Positions 45,247 through 53,368 of a stretch of 64,000 nt of DNA are shown piece by piece; position 1 is the stretch's first letter; each line of letters starts with the position of its first letter. Below the pieces are notes generated by a model. That model did no database searches and was not told the DNA's origin. It saw only the letters and a program-made list of their open reading frames with translations. Origin of the DNA: Acidobacteriota bacterium (GTDB taxonomy: Bacteria; Acidobacteriota; Terriglobia; Terriglobales; Acidobacteriaceae); NCBI GenBank assembly GCA_013289685.1, contig JABCZL010000012.1, positions 1 through 64,000 on the forward strand, read 5' to 3'. The translations under genes and the position numbers were made by a program.

Positions 45247-46113
45247 CTAAATGGACTTGACCGGAATCGCCAACAAGTCGTCAACCAGCCCGACTTCCTT
45301 CTGCAGGAATGGTTCGGCGTAGGTCACGCCCCCCAGCATGCCGTAGAAGCGCGCCATGGCCTCCACGCGGGCGCGGATCTCATCATGGGCCGGAAACAGA
45401 TCTTTGCCCGCCTCCTGGTCGCTGAACTGCGATTTATACGCGAGAATCGAAGCGAACTTTCCCTCAAACTCTTCGCTGATATCAACGACAAAGGTCGGCC
45501 GCACATCGTAATAAAGCGTGGCGTAAACGATCTTGAACGGCCGATGAGGAGCAAGCAAAGTAGCGCCGGCATCCTGCCGGCTGTCCTGAGGGCGCCCCGC
45601 CCTCAGTTCGCTGGAAGAGGCGAAGCTCTCAGAAGTTTTTGAACCGAGACCCGACGCCTGCGAGCTGAGAGCTTTCTGCGGATCCAACTTCGCCAGCCCC
45701 GCGAGGAAACAAGCCTCATATCCCAGCACCGACGCCGTGTAATGATCCGGATGCCGCCCTTTCCAGTAAGGCAGAATGACCACCCTCGGCCGCGCCTCCC
45801 GAATCACGCCCGAGACCTTCAGTCGGTTCTCCCACGTGTTCTCGACACGACCATCAGGAAGGTCGAGCGCCCGCCGCCAGATCACGCCCAGAATTTTCGC
45901 CGCATCGTCGGCTTCGCGCGCACGATCTTCCGCCGTCCCGCGCGTGCCCATCTCGCCCTGCGTCAGGTCGAGAATGCCGGTACGCTGCCCGCGCTGCGCG
46001 GCTTTCAGCAGCGTACCGCCGCAGGTTTGCTCTACATCGTCGCGGTGAGCCGCGATGGCCAGAATGTCCAAAGATTGGACGTTCGAAGATTGACTAAGGG
46101 GAAGGGAAGACAT
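45247..46113 (-). CDS. bshB1: Bacillithiol-type PIG-L deacetylase BshB1 with in-frame REP insert
   Basis: 288 residues. LDILAIAAHRDDVEQTCGGT and RHPDH are the zinc motifs of LmbE/PIG-L deacetylases, and the spacing with GEMGTRGTAEDRAREAD, LPDGRVENTWENRLKV and GMLGGVTYAEPF suits BshB1, which removes the acetyl group from GlcNAc-malate during bacillithiol synthesis. A stretch near residues 155-200 (LGSKTSESFASSSELRAG then RPQDSRQDAGATLL) is foreign to the family and is encoded by a REP-like palindrome. ATG 46113 lies one base after the DUF190 stop. bshA and bshC are not in the window. Confidence 0.85.
   Translation of the reverse strand: MSSLPLSQSSNVQSLDILAIAAHRDDVEQTCGGTLLKAAQRGQRTGILDLTQGEMGTRGTAEDRAREADDAAKILGVIWRRALDLPDGRVENTWENRLKVSGVIREARPRVVILPYWKGRHPDHYTASVLGYEACFLAGLAKLDPQKALSSQASGLGSKTSESFASSSELRAGRPQDSRQDAGATLLAPHRPFKIVYATLYYDVRPTFVVDISEEFEGKFASILAYKSQFSDQEAGKDLFPAHDEIRARVEAMARFYGMLGGVTYAEPFLQKEVGLVDDLLAIPVKSI
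45560..45604. repeat. REP-like double palindrome inside bshB1
   Basis: GTAGCGCCGGC opens the block; GCCGGC-ATCCT-GCCGGC (45565-45581) and GAGGGCG-CCC-CGCCCTC (45588-45604) form two hairpins. The opening matches the intergenic elements at 13465 and 56760. It keeps the frame of the deacetylase. Confidence 0.7.
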
Positions 46114-46114
46114 G

Positions 46115-46459
46115 TCAGTCGAGACTGCCTTGCTCGAGCACCACATTCTCGCGCACGATCAGCCGGTGCGCCGCCATTTCCTTCAGCGTGGGCAGCACGC
46201 GGTTCACGTGCTCATCGGTGTCGACAAAAATGATGATCACCGGCAGCTTGCCTCCCGCCTCGACCAGATGCGATGTCTCCACCCGCTGCCGCCCCAGGAA
46301 TCCCGCCACAGCATGGATCGCAATGGCCGCGTACGCGTTCTCCTTGCGCAGATAGTTGAGAATCTCCATGTGCAGCGGCCGGTGATGCCACTGGTCCGCC
46401 TCGTTCAAGTAGATGGTGACCTGGACTGCCATGGCTGCAGGCATTTTACTCGCGAACAT
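46115..46459 (-). CDS. DUF190 PII-like protein, fluoride-operon partner
   Basis: About 114 residues. The core (VQVTIYLNEADQWHHRPLHM; LRKENAYAAIAIHAVAGFLG; LPVIIIFVDTDEHVNRVLPT) is the DUF190 fold, related to PII signalling proteins and often encoded beside crcB. Three starts are possible (46459, 46444, 46432); 46459 is listed because GAGAGG lies about 13 bases ahead. The direct repeat GTTCGCGAGTAA at this point moves the possible starts. The role in fluoride resistance is inferred from the genomic link. Confidence 0.8.
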   Translation of the reverse strand: MFASKMPAAMAVQVTIYLNEADQWHHRPLHMEILNYLRKENAYAAIAIHAVAGFLGRQRVETSHLVEAGGKLPVIIIFVDTDEHVNRVLPTLKEMAAHRLIVRENVVLEQGSLD

Positions 46460-46473
46460 CGTTACTCGCGAAC
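46446..46473. repeat. Short direct repeat between GNAT and DUF190 genes
   Basis: TTACTCGCGAAC occurs at 46446-46457 and again at 46462-46473, a 16-base period across the junction of the two genes. Confidence 0.55.
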
Positions 46474-47013
46474 CTCTCTGGAAATCTGCCACTCCTGCCG
46501 CAACAACCCATACAGCTCCGAATCCACGAACTCGTCCCACTTGCGCAGATGCTCGCGTTGGCAGCCTTCATAGTGCATCCCGAGCTTCACCAGAATGCGT
46601 CCGGAGGCCGCGTTGTGCTTGAAATGCGAGGCAAAGATGCGGTGTAGACCGAGGTCTTCGAATCCGTAGCGCAGCATTTCCCGCGCGGCCTCCGTCGCAT
46701 ATCCCTGTCCCCAGTACTGCACGCCCAGCCAGTAGCCCAGTTCGGCGTGCTGGTGTTGATCATCGACGCGCAGGCCAATGCCGCCAATCTGTCGGCCATC
46801 GCTGCGCAGAGTGATCGCCAGCCAGATCCTGCCGGGCTCCTGCGCGAGCGTCAGAAAATCTCGGGCATCCTGCTCGGTATAGGGATGCGCAATGCGCAAC
46901 GTTGTGGCCGCCACCTCGCGCGTGCCGATCAGCGGCAGCAGTTCTGCAATATCGCCCTCGGCGTAGGGACGCAACTTCAGCCGCGCCGTTTCGAGCGTCG
47001 GAAGCGCCGTCAT
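46462..47013 (-). CDS. GNAT-family N-acetyltransferase (RimJ/RimL type)
   Basis: 183 residues. LETARLKLRPYAEGDIAELL opens the fold, GIGLRVDDQHQHAELGYWLG and QYWGQGYATEAAREML form the acetyl-CoA site, and LGLHRIFASHFKHNAASGRI closes it: the RimJ/RimL-like subgroup. The substrate is unknown. ATG 47013 lies two bases after the crcB stop and the DUF190 gene follows, so this acetyltransferase is transcribed under the fluoride riboswitch, an unusual passenger. Confidence 0.9.
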   Translation of the reverse strand: MTALPTLETARLKLRPYAEGDIAELLPLIGTREVAATTLRIAHPYTEQDARDFLTLAQEPGRIWLAITLRSDGRQIGGIGLRVDDQHQHAELGYWLGVQYWGQGYATEAAREMLRYGFEDLGLHRIFASHFKHNAASGRILVKLGMHYEGCQREHLRKWDEFVDSELYGLLRQEWQISREVRE

Positions 47014-47015
47014 GC

Positions 47016-47390
47016 TCAGAGCGCCCGCGCCAGCGCCATTCCCGCGAGCGCGCCGCCCAGGCAGAGTAAGTTGTTGCCGAGGACGTTGGTCAGCATCAGT
47101 CCCCACTGTCCCTGCTCGAAGTAAGACATGGTCTCGAACGCGTAGCTGGAAAATGTGGTGAACGACCCGCAGAATCCCACCACCACCAGCAGCCTCCAGC
47201 GCGGGTCTACCAGCACGCGTTCGCTGGTCCAGATGACGAAGAAACCCACGATGAAGCTGCCCACAATATTGATGCCCAGCGTTCCGTAAGGAAAGATAGG
47301 GCCGAGCTCTCGGGCAGCCAGACGGCTCAGCAGGTATCGCAGGTTGGCGCCGACAATTGCGGCGACGGATATGGCGAGAAAATCTTTCAC
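47016..47390 (-). CDS. crcB: Fluoride exporter CrcB/Fluc
   Basis: 124 residues, four transmembrane helices, the standard single-domain Fluc size (active as antiparallel dimers). AAIVGANLRYLLSRL, PYGTLGINIVGSFIVGFF and VGFCGSFTTFSSYAFE are the conserved segments lining the fluoride pores. The start is GTG 47390 with AGGAG at 47398-47402 (complement CTCCT on the plus strand). A fluoride riboswitch precedes it, which confirms function independently. Confidence 0.96.
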   Translation of the reverse strand: MKDFLAISVAAIVGANLRYLLSRLAARELGPIFPYGTLGINIVGSFIVGFFVIWTSERVLVDPRWRLLVVVGFCGSFTTFSSYAFETMSYFEQGQWGLMLTNVLGNNLLCLGGALAGMALARAL

Positions 47391-47422
47391 GATGGAGCTC
47401 CTACGAAATTGGATTCTATTCT

Positions 47423-47478
47423 GTAGGAGTCATCAGCCTGCAGTCCATGAGCAGGCGGTTGTGGCGAACTCCATCGCC
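47423..47478 (-). promoter_or_regulatory. Fluoride (crcB) riboswitch
   Basis: Read on the minus strand the RNA starts GGCGATGGAGTTCGCC, continues ACAACCGCC, has a variable stem, and ends GGCTGATGACTCCTAC, the hallmarks of the fluoride aptamer. The final CTCCTAC is complementary to GTAGGAG, which contains the crcB ribosome-binding site about 20 bases downstream, so translation is probably gated by sequestration of that site. Confidence 0.93.
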
Positions 47479-47536
47479 GTACTTTGTTTTTTACCACAGG
47501 GGCTGGCTGCGCTGACAGGCAGCCCTTCCGCGTGAA

Positions 47537-48679
47537 TCATTTTGCATTGTCGTCCGGGTACCCGACCCAGCGGGGGCCGTCGCATCCATCGGACAAAGAC
47601 TCCGATAGTCGACAGTCAACCCCTGATTCGTCTTTCTCGTCCTTCAGAAAGATCACATCATCCACCACCAAGCGCCCGTTCTCCCGTACCAGGATTGCCG
47701 CAACGTGCCAAACCCACCACGAACTCGTGTTCGGCGTCCCATGAGTGAGCCTTACGTATATGTGAAAGGAGCCATCCGTCTCCGATTCTGTTCTCTCAAT
47801 GTGGAAGGTGCGTGGCTCGGTTTTTTCGTCGTTACCTGAGAAGAGTCCCATCTCCAGCACTGGTGGCTTCAGATCAGGGTCTGGATACTGCCGATGCCAA
47901 TCTTCTCCACATGCGATGTTTAAATCGATTCTATGCATCAGTGTCTTGCTGAGATAGGGTGCGAAGATCTTCCAGTCCGCGCCCGAAAGCATGCCGACCG
48001 GGGGACGAGCCACTACCTCCTGATAAAGGCTCCGAACAAGAGCCACTGGCTGGTCGGGCAGGCTATACCCGGCCCATTTGGGGCCATAGCATCCCGCGGA
48101 TAAATATTCCGATAGCCGCCTGTCGGCGGGCCGGTCCTCTGGCTTGTCGTAGATATTGTCATTGACGTAGATAACATCATCGATGACATAGTGGCCGTTC
48201 TCGCGCAGCACGACGGCTCCAACGCGCCAGGTCCACGGGCGCTGCGGCGGATTCTCCCAGGTGAGCTTCACATATACACGCGCGGAGCCATCCTTCACGG
48301 ATCGCGTTTTCTCAATTTGGAAAGCCCGCGGTTCGGCTTCCACGCCATCGCCGGAGAAGAGTCCGTATATAGAGGCCCGTTCTTCCTTCAAGTGGGGCTC
48401 CGGGTTTTCCCGGTCCCAATCAGCGGAGCAGTCCTTGGCCAAATCAATTCTGTGCAGCAATGCCTTGCTGAGATAGGGCGCGAAGATCTTCATGTCTGCG
48501 CCTTCTGGGATGTCGTGCGGGTGACGAGCTACCACTTCGGTATACAGGCTTCGGACGAGCGCGTCTGGCTGCGTGGGAAGGCTGCGTGACTTGCTCTGGT
48601 CGGCATTCTGGCCGAGAGCCAACGTGGCCCCGAGCTGCAGAAGGAACTGCAGAAGAATGACGCATCGCAAGCGATTCAT
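47537..48679 (-). CDS. Secreted protein with two tandem DUF3828-like domains
   Basis: 380 residues. A signal peptide (CVILLQFLLQLGATLALGQ) precedes two copies of the same ~170-residue domain. Compare ALVRSLYTEVVARHPHD with ALVRSLYQEVVARPPVG, ADMKIFAPYLSKALLHRIDL with ADWKIFAPYLSKTLMHRIDL, and ENGHYVIDDVIYVND with ENGRLVVDDVIFLKD. The pattern resembles DUF3828, whose role is unknown. The duplication is old enough for about half the residues to differ. It is upstream of the riboswitch on the same strand, with a GC-rich hairpin between. Confidence 0.78.
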   Translation of the reverse strand: MNRLRCVILLQFLLQLGATLALGQNADQSKSRSLPTQPDALVRSLYTEVVARHPHDIPEGADMKIFAPYLSKALLHRIDLAKDCSADWDRENPEPHLKEERASIYGLFSGDGVEAEPRAFQIEKTRSVKDGSARVYVKLTWENPPQRPWTWRVGAVVLRENGHYVIDDVIYVNDNIYDKPEDRPADRRLSEYLSAGCYGPKWAGYSLPDQPVALVRSLYQEVVARPPVGMLSGADWKIFAPYLSKTLMHRIDLNIACGEDWHRQYPDPDLKPPVLEMGLFSGNDEKTEPRTFHIERTESETDGSFHIYVRLTHGTPNTSSWWVWHVAAILVRENGRLVVDDVIFLKDEKDESGVDCRLSESLSDGCDGPRWVGYPDDNAK

Positions 48680-48722
48680 ATCACCACCTCGGCGCTAGCT
48701 CGGGTTGAGGTCAACGCCGCTC

Positions 48723-49604
48723 TTACTTCTTCCGCTCCACCAAAAACCGCGCCAGTTCCTTCAGCGTCTCCGCCTGTTCGCCAAAACTGTCCAACTCCGC
48801 GAACGCCTCGTTCACCAGAGCATCCGCCCTGCGCTCCGATGCTTCAATTCCAAACAGCGCCGGGTACGTCGCTTTCTCGGAAGCCGTATCTTTGCCGGCA
48901 GTTTTCCCCAGCTGTTCCGACGTCTGCGTCACGTCGAGCACATCATCCACAATCTGAAACGCCAGGCCAATCGCCAATCCGAACGCCCGCAGCTTTGCCA
49001 CCTGATTCTCTTTCGCCCCGCCGTACAACCCTCCACTCACCAGGCTCGCCGTAATCAGCGCAGCGGTTTTCGAGCGGTGAATGTACTCCAGCATCTCCGC
49101 CGTCGGCCGCATGTGTTCCGACTCGAGATCCACGACCTGCCCGCCAATCATGCCGTCGATGGTGCCAGTGCCGCGCGCGATCTCCTCGATGATGCGTACG
49201 CGCGCTTCCGCCGGACACTTCAGCCGAGCCAGAACTTCATACGCCTGGGTCTGCAACGCATCGCCTGCAAGGATCGCGATGGCCTCGCCAAACGCCTTGT
49301 GACACGTGGGCCGACCGCGGCGCAGATCGTCGTTGTCGAGCGCGGGAAGATCGTCGTGAATCAGCGAATAAGTGTGCAGCATCTCCAGCGCCGCGCCTAG
49401 CTCCTCAATGCGCGCTGGCAGAGATCCCGTCACCATCCGCCCGGCCTCAATGCACAGCACAGGCCGCAGGCGCTTGCCGCCGGCAAACACACTGTGCCGC
49501 ATGGCCTTGTGGATCGACTCGGGATACTGCGTCTCCAGTGGAATCAGCCGGTCGAGCGCGGCGTCAGTCAACTGCCGTCCTTGTTCGAGAGTCTCCTTGA
49601 GCAT
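48723..49604 (-). CDS. ispA: Trans-polyprenyl diphosphate synthase (FPP/GGPP type)
   Basis: 293 residues. The first aspartate-rich motif HDDLPALDNDD (Asp84-90, spacing DDxxxxD as in bacterial farnesyl/geranylgeranyl synthases), GGKRLRP, GDALQTQAYEVL and the second motif FQIVDDVLD are present. It condenses isopentenyl units to C15/C20 diphosphates for quinone and cell-wall lipid synthesis. xseB lies two genes upstream, recalling the common xseB-ispA pairing. ATG 49604 has TGCTTC upstream and no strong ribosome-binding site. Confidence 0.94.
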   Translation of the reverse strand: MLKETLEQGRQLTDAALDRLIPLETQYPESIHKAMRHSVFAGGKRLRPVLCIEAGRMVTGSLPARIEELGAALEMLHTYSLIHDDLPALDNDDLRRGRPTCHKAFGEAIAILAGDALQTQAYEVLARLKCPAEARVRIIEEIARGTGTIDGMIGGQVVDLESEHMRPTAEMLEYIHRSKTAALITASLVSGGLYGGAKENQVAKLRAFGLAIGLAFQIVDDVLDVTQTSEQLGKTAGKDTASEKATYPALFGIEASERRADALVNEAFAELDSFGEQAETLKELARFLVERKK

Positions 49605-49661
49605 GAAGCAGTGAGTATAACAAGGCGGCTCAATGGGAAGAGTCTGTGGTGGCGAGTAGAT

Positions 49662-49693
49662 GACAAAAATTAAGGACGCCGGTTTGGCGTCCT
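49662..49693 (-). terminator. Rho-independent terminator of the receiver-like gene
   Basis: On the minus strand AGGACGCC and GGCGTCCT form an eight-base stem over five bases, followed by TAATTTTTG. It separates the receiver-like gene from ispA. Confidence 0.8.
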
Positions 49694-49697
49694 CGAC

Positions 49698-49760
49698 GTT
49701 CAGCTGATTTACTAAAGATTGACTTACTCAGGATCGATTTACTTAGAGTTGATCTATTAC
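49698..49760. repeat. Degenerate ~15-bp AT-rich repeats
   Basis: Variants of GATTTACT / GATTGACTTACT / GATCGATTTACTTAG / TTGATCTATTACTTT follow each other between the receiver-like gene and its terminator. The copies are diverged but similar in length to other boundary repeats here. Confidence 0.45.
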
Positions 49761-49767
49761 TTTCGAT

Positions 49768-50133
49768 CTACGCCGCAGCACTCCGCGAAAGCGCCGCATT
49801 CCGGAGAACCGAAGTCAGCACGTTCCCCACATCGTCCGCGGGGCATACATCGCTGGCGCCGGCCGACAGCGCAGCCATCCACATTTCCTCATCGGGGATG
49901 CGGTGGGTGCAGACGATGGGCAGTTCAGGAAAGTCGCGGTGCAGACTCTCCACATCGGCCAGCATCCAATGTTCGAGGTTCAGAATCACCGCCTCGGGAT
50001 GGGTGCGGACTACGTCGTCCCGCAATTCTTCCGGGGAGCGAGTTACGTGCACTGAGAAGTGAGAGCGGAGTCCACCGGCCAGGGACCTTGCCACTCCAGG
50101 ATTCTTTTCCAGAACAACTACGCTTTGAGCCAT
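49768..50133 (-). CDS. Receiver-like protein lacking the phosphorylation aspartate
   Basis: 121 residues with the alternating pattern of a CheY-type domain (SVVVLEKNPGVARSLAGGLR; AVILNLEHWML; LPIVCTHRIPDEEMWMAALS; AGASDVCPADD). At the site where the phospho-acceptor Asp normally follows VILD, the sequence is ILNLEHW, so Asn replaces it, and the N-terminal acidic pair is EK instead of DD. It may be a phosphorylation-independent adaptor. It has no output domain and no kinase nearby; it lies between xseB and ispA. Confidence 0.7.
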   Translation of the reverse strand: MAQSVVVLEKNPGVARSLAGGLRSHFSVHVTRSPEELRDDVVRTHPEAVILNLEHWMLADVESLHRDFPELPIVCTHRIPDEEMWMAALSAGASDVCPADDVGNVLTSVLRNAALSRSAAA

Positions 50134-50264
50134 ATAACCCCCGATTTTTCAACCTTTGTCAACGGCGGACGTCAACATTCGACTAGGGCTGCGGGGTGGC
50201 TTGCGAAAACCACGACTCCACAGACATCTAAAGCTCTCGAATCGCGGTCAGAAATCCGCACGAC

Positions 50265-50504
50265 TTACCGTCGTGCTGAAGACTTTTCCGTCAGCGGTTC
50301 GAATGGTTCAGCCTGAAGCTTCCCGTTTTTCTTCAGCAGAATTTCTACTTTTCCCTCCGCCTGCTCCAATTCCTTCCGGCAGGCCGAAGAAAGCTGCATG
50401 CCTTCTTCGAACAGTGTCAGAGACTTCTCTAGAGGGACTTCTCCCTTTTCCAGCTCCTGAACAATCTTCTCCAGTCGCTGAAGGCACTCTTCAAATTTTG
50501 GCAA
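50265..50504 (-). CDS. xseB: Exodeoxyribonuclease VII small subunit
   Basis: 79 residues from TTG 50504, the usual XseB length. KFEECLQRLEKIVQELEKGE and VPLEKSLTLFEEGMQL are the conserved helical hairpin that coats the XseA catalytic subunit. A long open frame upstream (to 50732) is not conserved-looking and is ignored; GGAG lies about 12 bases before the TTG. xseA is not in the window. The C-terminus (PLTEKSSARR) is variable. Confidence 0.88.
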   Translation of the reverse strand: MPKFEECLQRLEKIVQELEKGEVPLEKSLTLFEEGMQLSSACRKELEQAEGKVEILLKKNGKLQAEPFEPLTEKSSARR

Positions 50505-50912
50505 CGGGGTTTTCGCTCCGTCTCTTATTGTAATGCAACTATTTCGAAGAAGTGTCCAGTCTTTTTGATGGGGTGGATCGAAAAAAATGGACCCTGCAGT
50601 CCCGTGGTGGGAACGGTTCCAGGACAGAAGGATTTGCAATATCGTTTTGCTACCGAGGTGAATCGATTCAATGGTCCGACGTCGGGTTCGTCCTCCGGAA
50701 ATGACAATTAGACCGTGACGATAGATTTCCACAGGCCCGATGTTCGCTGGCCGTAGTGCTCGCCGCTATGTTCCACGGCCCACATCCAAGCGTAGGAATT
50801 GTGGACCAGTCCCGGAGCGTGAAACTGCTCTTGAACGAACGACGGGAGCGTCGTAAAGTGGCCAAACCGCTTCCGACGGACCGGGAGTCGCGGAGGAGAA
50901 AGAGGCCTGCCA
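50505..50912. other. Intergenic region without recognised gene
   Basis: About 400 bases between xseB (minus) and the second orphan permease (plus). It must hold divergent promoters, but I find no clear boxes. A long minus-strand frame crossing here is an upstream extension of xseB without family resemblance. Confidence 0.4.
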
Positions 50913-53354
50913 GTGAGCCGAACGACGTATTTCGAAAGCGTTCAGCAGGATCTGAAGTACGCGATCAGGACCATGCTTAAGAATCCTGGCTTCTCCGTGG
51001 CGGTGGTGCTCACCATCGCGCTGGGAATCGGAGCCAACACCGCCATGTTCTCCGTGATTCGCGCGGTGCTGCTCAAGCCGCTGGAATACCGCGAGCCGGA
51101 CCGCATCGTTCTCATCGCCGATGGAGCCACGCCCGTGCGGGCTGAAGAAATCGTCGCAACCAGCCGCTCCTATACGGAGGTCGGAGCCTACGCCAACGGG
51201 TTGGAGGAAATGGCGCTTTCCGGCAACGGAGAGCCTGAGGTTCTGAAAGTGGCTCGTGTTTCGGCAAACTTTCTTCAAATTCTCGGCGTGAGTCCGCTGC
51301 AGGGCCGAGGTTTTCTGGCGGAAGACGACAAGCCTGGCGCGGCGCCGGTGACCCTGATCAGCGCCGGGCTGTGGCAGCGGCGCTTCGGAAGCGACCCGTC
51401 AATAGTTGGCCGCACGATCACTCTTGCAGGCGTGCCACACACCGTGGTCGGCGTAATGTCGGCCAGCTTTCGATTTCCAATTGCAGATGCGTGGGTGACC
51501 AAGCCCTCGGAGTGGTCGGTGATTTCGGCGCAATCGCGGCCACTGAGCCCCATTCTGGCCGTGTTTGGCCGGTTGAAACCGAACGTCAGCTTTCAGCAAG
51601 CCAACGCCGAACTAGTCGTCTTGAATCGGCAATACTCCGAGGCACACCCGACCATGCTCGATGTAAAGCCGGACGAGCCGGACGTGGTACGGCCCCTGCG
51701 GGAAGAACTGGTCTCTGACATCCGTCCGAAGTTGTGGATGCTATTTGGCGCGGTCGGATTCGTCTTGCTGATCGTCTGCGCCAACATCGCAAGTCTCTTG
51801 CTGGCTCGGGCAACCGCGAGGTCGCGCGAATTCGCGGTGCGAGCGGCGATCGGAGCCGGCAGGCTGCGGATCATTTCGCAACTGCTGGCCGAGAGCACTT
51901 TGCTCGCGATTCTCGGCGGTGGCTTGGGCATTGCCCTCGCCGCATTGGCGGTGAACGGAATCCGCTCCATGACCTTTGTTGATTTACCGCGCGCCGGAGA
52001 AATCAGGATCGATGCATTCGTTCTGGGATTTGGCGCGCTCCTCGCCCTGCTCACCGGCGTAGTGTTCGGACTCGCGCCCGCGCTCAGCGCTTCCCGGCCC
52101 GATCTTGCCCCGATTCTTCGAGGCAGCGGCGAAACCGCAGGCCCGGCGGGCTCGAAGCCGGGCTGGCGGTTCAGCTCGCGCGGTCTTTTAGTCGTTGCGC
52201 AAGTCGCGTTGTCGATCGTGTTACTGATCGGGGCTACGCTACTGATCGAAAGCCTGGCTCGGGTGTATCGCGTCGACCCAGGATTTCAAACCACCAGCCT
52301 GCTTACCGCCAAGATTTCCTTGTCCCCTGCTCGCTACGATACCGATGCGAAAAGGGCAGAGTTCTACCGGGAACTTATCGAACGGACGCAGGCCATCCCA
52401 GGAGTCCGCGGAGCTGCGGTAAGTCTCACGCTTCCCATGGAAGACACGTGGATGGGAGCTCCCGTGCAACCGGCAGGAGTGCCTCCCCTCAAACTGAATG
52501 AACGGCCTATCAGCATCTTCCAGGACATTTCCCCGGCGTATTTCCGAACCATGCGAATCGCGCTGCATCGGGGAAGAGAGTTCACTGCACAGGACAACGT
52601 GAAATCAGTACCGGTGGCAATCGTCAATGAAAATCTGGTCCGGCTTTTCTGGCCGCACTATCCGGCGGGGCCTGACCCCATCGGCCACCGCATTCTTCTT
52701 GGCGCCGACGAGAGACCTGTGGAGATTGTCGGCGTCGTGGCCAACGTGCGACACTCCGGCCGGGACGACGATCCGAGAGCGGAACTTTACCTTCCATGCG
52801 ACCAGAAGCCGCCGCAGTCGGCGATGCTGGCAGTGCGCACCACCGGGGATCCGCTGAGTTTTGCCAACTCCGTTCGCGCGCAAGTGCTGGCCATTGACCG
52901 CGATCAGCCCTTGTCGACGATCTCCACCATGGACGATATGGTTAGCGATTCCGAGGGCCAGCTCCGGTTGATGATGAAGCTGCTGGGAGCATTTGCCGGC
53001 ACGGCGGCCCTGTTGGCGGTGCTCGGACTCTACGGGGTCATTTCATATTCCGTGGTGCGGCGCACGAAAGAAATAGGAATTCGCCGCGCCCTGGGCGCGA
53101 GACCTATGGACATCCTGTCGCTCCTATTGAAACAAGCGCTCGTGCTTTCGCTGGCGGGCGCCATGATCGGCGCCGCCGCCTCGCTCGTTGTCACGAGATT
53201 GCTGCAGGATTTGTTGTTCCAGGTCAGCCCCACCGACCCAGTCACATTCGCAGGAGTGTCAATAGCATTTGTCTTAGTCGGGCTCGCAGCCAGTCTCGTG
53301 CCGGCGCGTCGCGCCGCTGCGATCGAACCGCTCGTGGCGATTCGAACCGAATAG
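50913..53354 (+). CDS. Acidobacterial duplicated orphan permease, second copy
   Basis: 813 residues, same plan as the gene at 1097-3529: QQDLKYAIRTMLKNPGFSVA and LTIALGIGANTAMFSVIRAV at the start, FtsX helices near 275-420 (SREFAVRAAIGAGRLRIISQ) and 690-810 (EIGIRRALGARPMDILSLLL, ARRAAAIEPLVAIR). The two copies are clearly diverged. The GTG start at 50913 has AGAGG seven bases upstream. No ATPase partner gene is adjacent. Substrate unknown. Confidence 0.92.
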   Translation: MSRTTYFESVQQDLKYAIRTMLKNPGFSVAVVLTIALGIGANTAMFSVIRAVLLKPLEYREPDRIVLIADGATPVRAEEIVATSRSYTEVGAYANGLEEMALSGNGEPEVLKVARVSANFLQILGVSPLQGRGFLAEDDKPGAAPVTLISAGLWQRRFGSDPSIVGRTITLAGVPHTVVGVMSASFRFPIADAWVTKPSEWSVISAQSRPLSPILAVFGRLKPNVSFQQANAELVVLNRQYSEAHPTMLDVKPDEPDVVRPLREELVSDIRPKLWMLFGAVGFVLLIVCANIASLLLARATARSREFAVRAAIGAGRLRIISQLLAESTLLAILGGGLGIALAALAVNGIRSMTFVDLPRAGEIRIDAFVLGFGALLALLTGVVFGLAPALSASRPDLAPILRGSGETAGPAGSKPGWRFSSRGLLVVAQVALSIVLLIGATLLIESLARVYRVDPGFQTTSLLTAKISLSPARYDTDAKRAEFYRELIERTQAIPGVRGAAVSLTLPMEDTWMGAPVQPAGVPPLKLNERPISIFQDISPAYFRTMRIALHRGREFTAQDNVKSVPVAIVNENLVRLFWPHYPAGPDPIGHRILLGADERPVEIVGVVANVRHSGRDDDPRAELYLPCDQKPPQSAMLAVRTTGDPLSFANSVRAQVLAIDRDQPLSTISTMDDMVSDSEGQLRLMMKLLGAFAGTAALLAVLGLYGVISYSVVRRTKEIGIRRALGARPMDILSLLLKQALVLSLAGAMIGAAASLVVTRLLQDLLFQVSPTDPVTFAGVSIAFVLVGLAASLVPARRAAAIEPLVAIRTE

Positions 53355-53368
53355 CCAGCCGCTGTGCA

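Noticed and set aside
46115-46540. Longer N-terminus for the DUF190 gene (to 46540)
   Set aside because: The extra residues would overlap the acetyltransferase gene and are not part of the fold.
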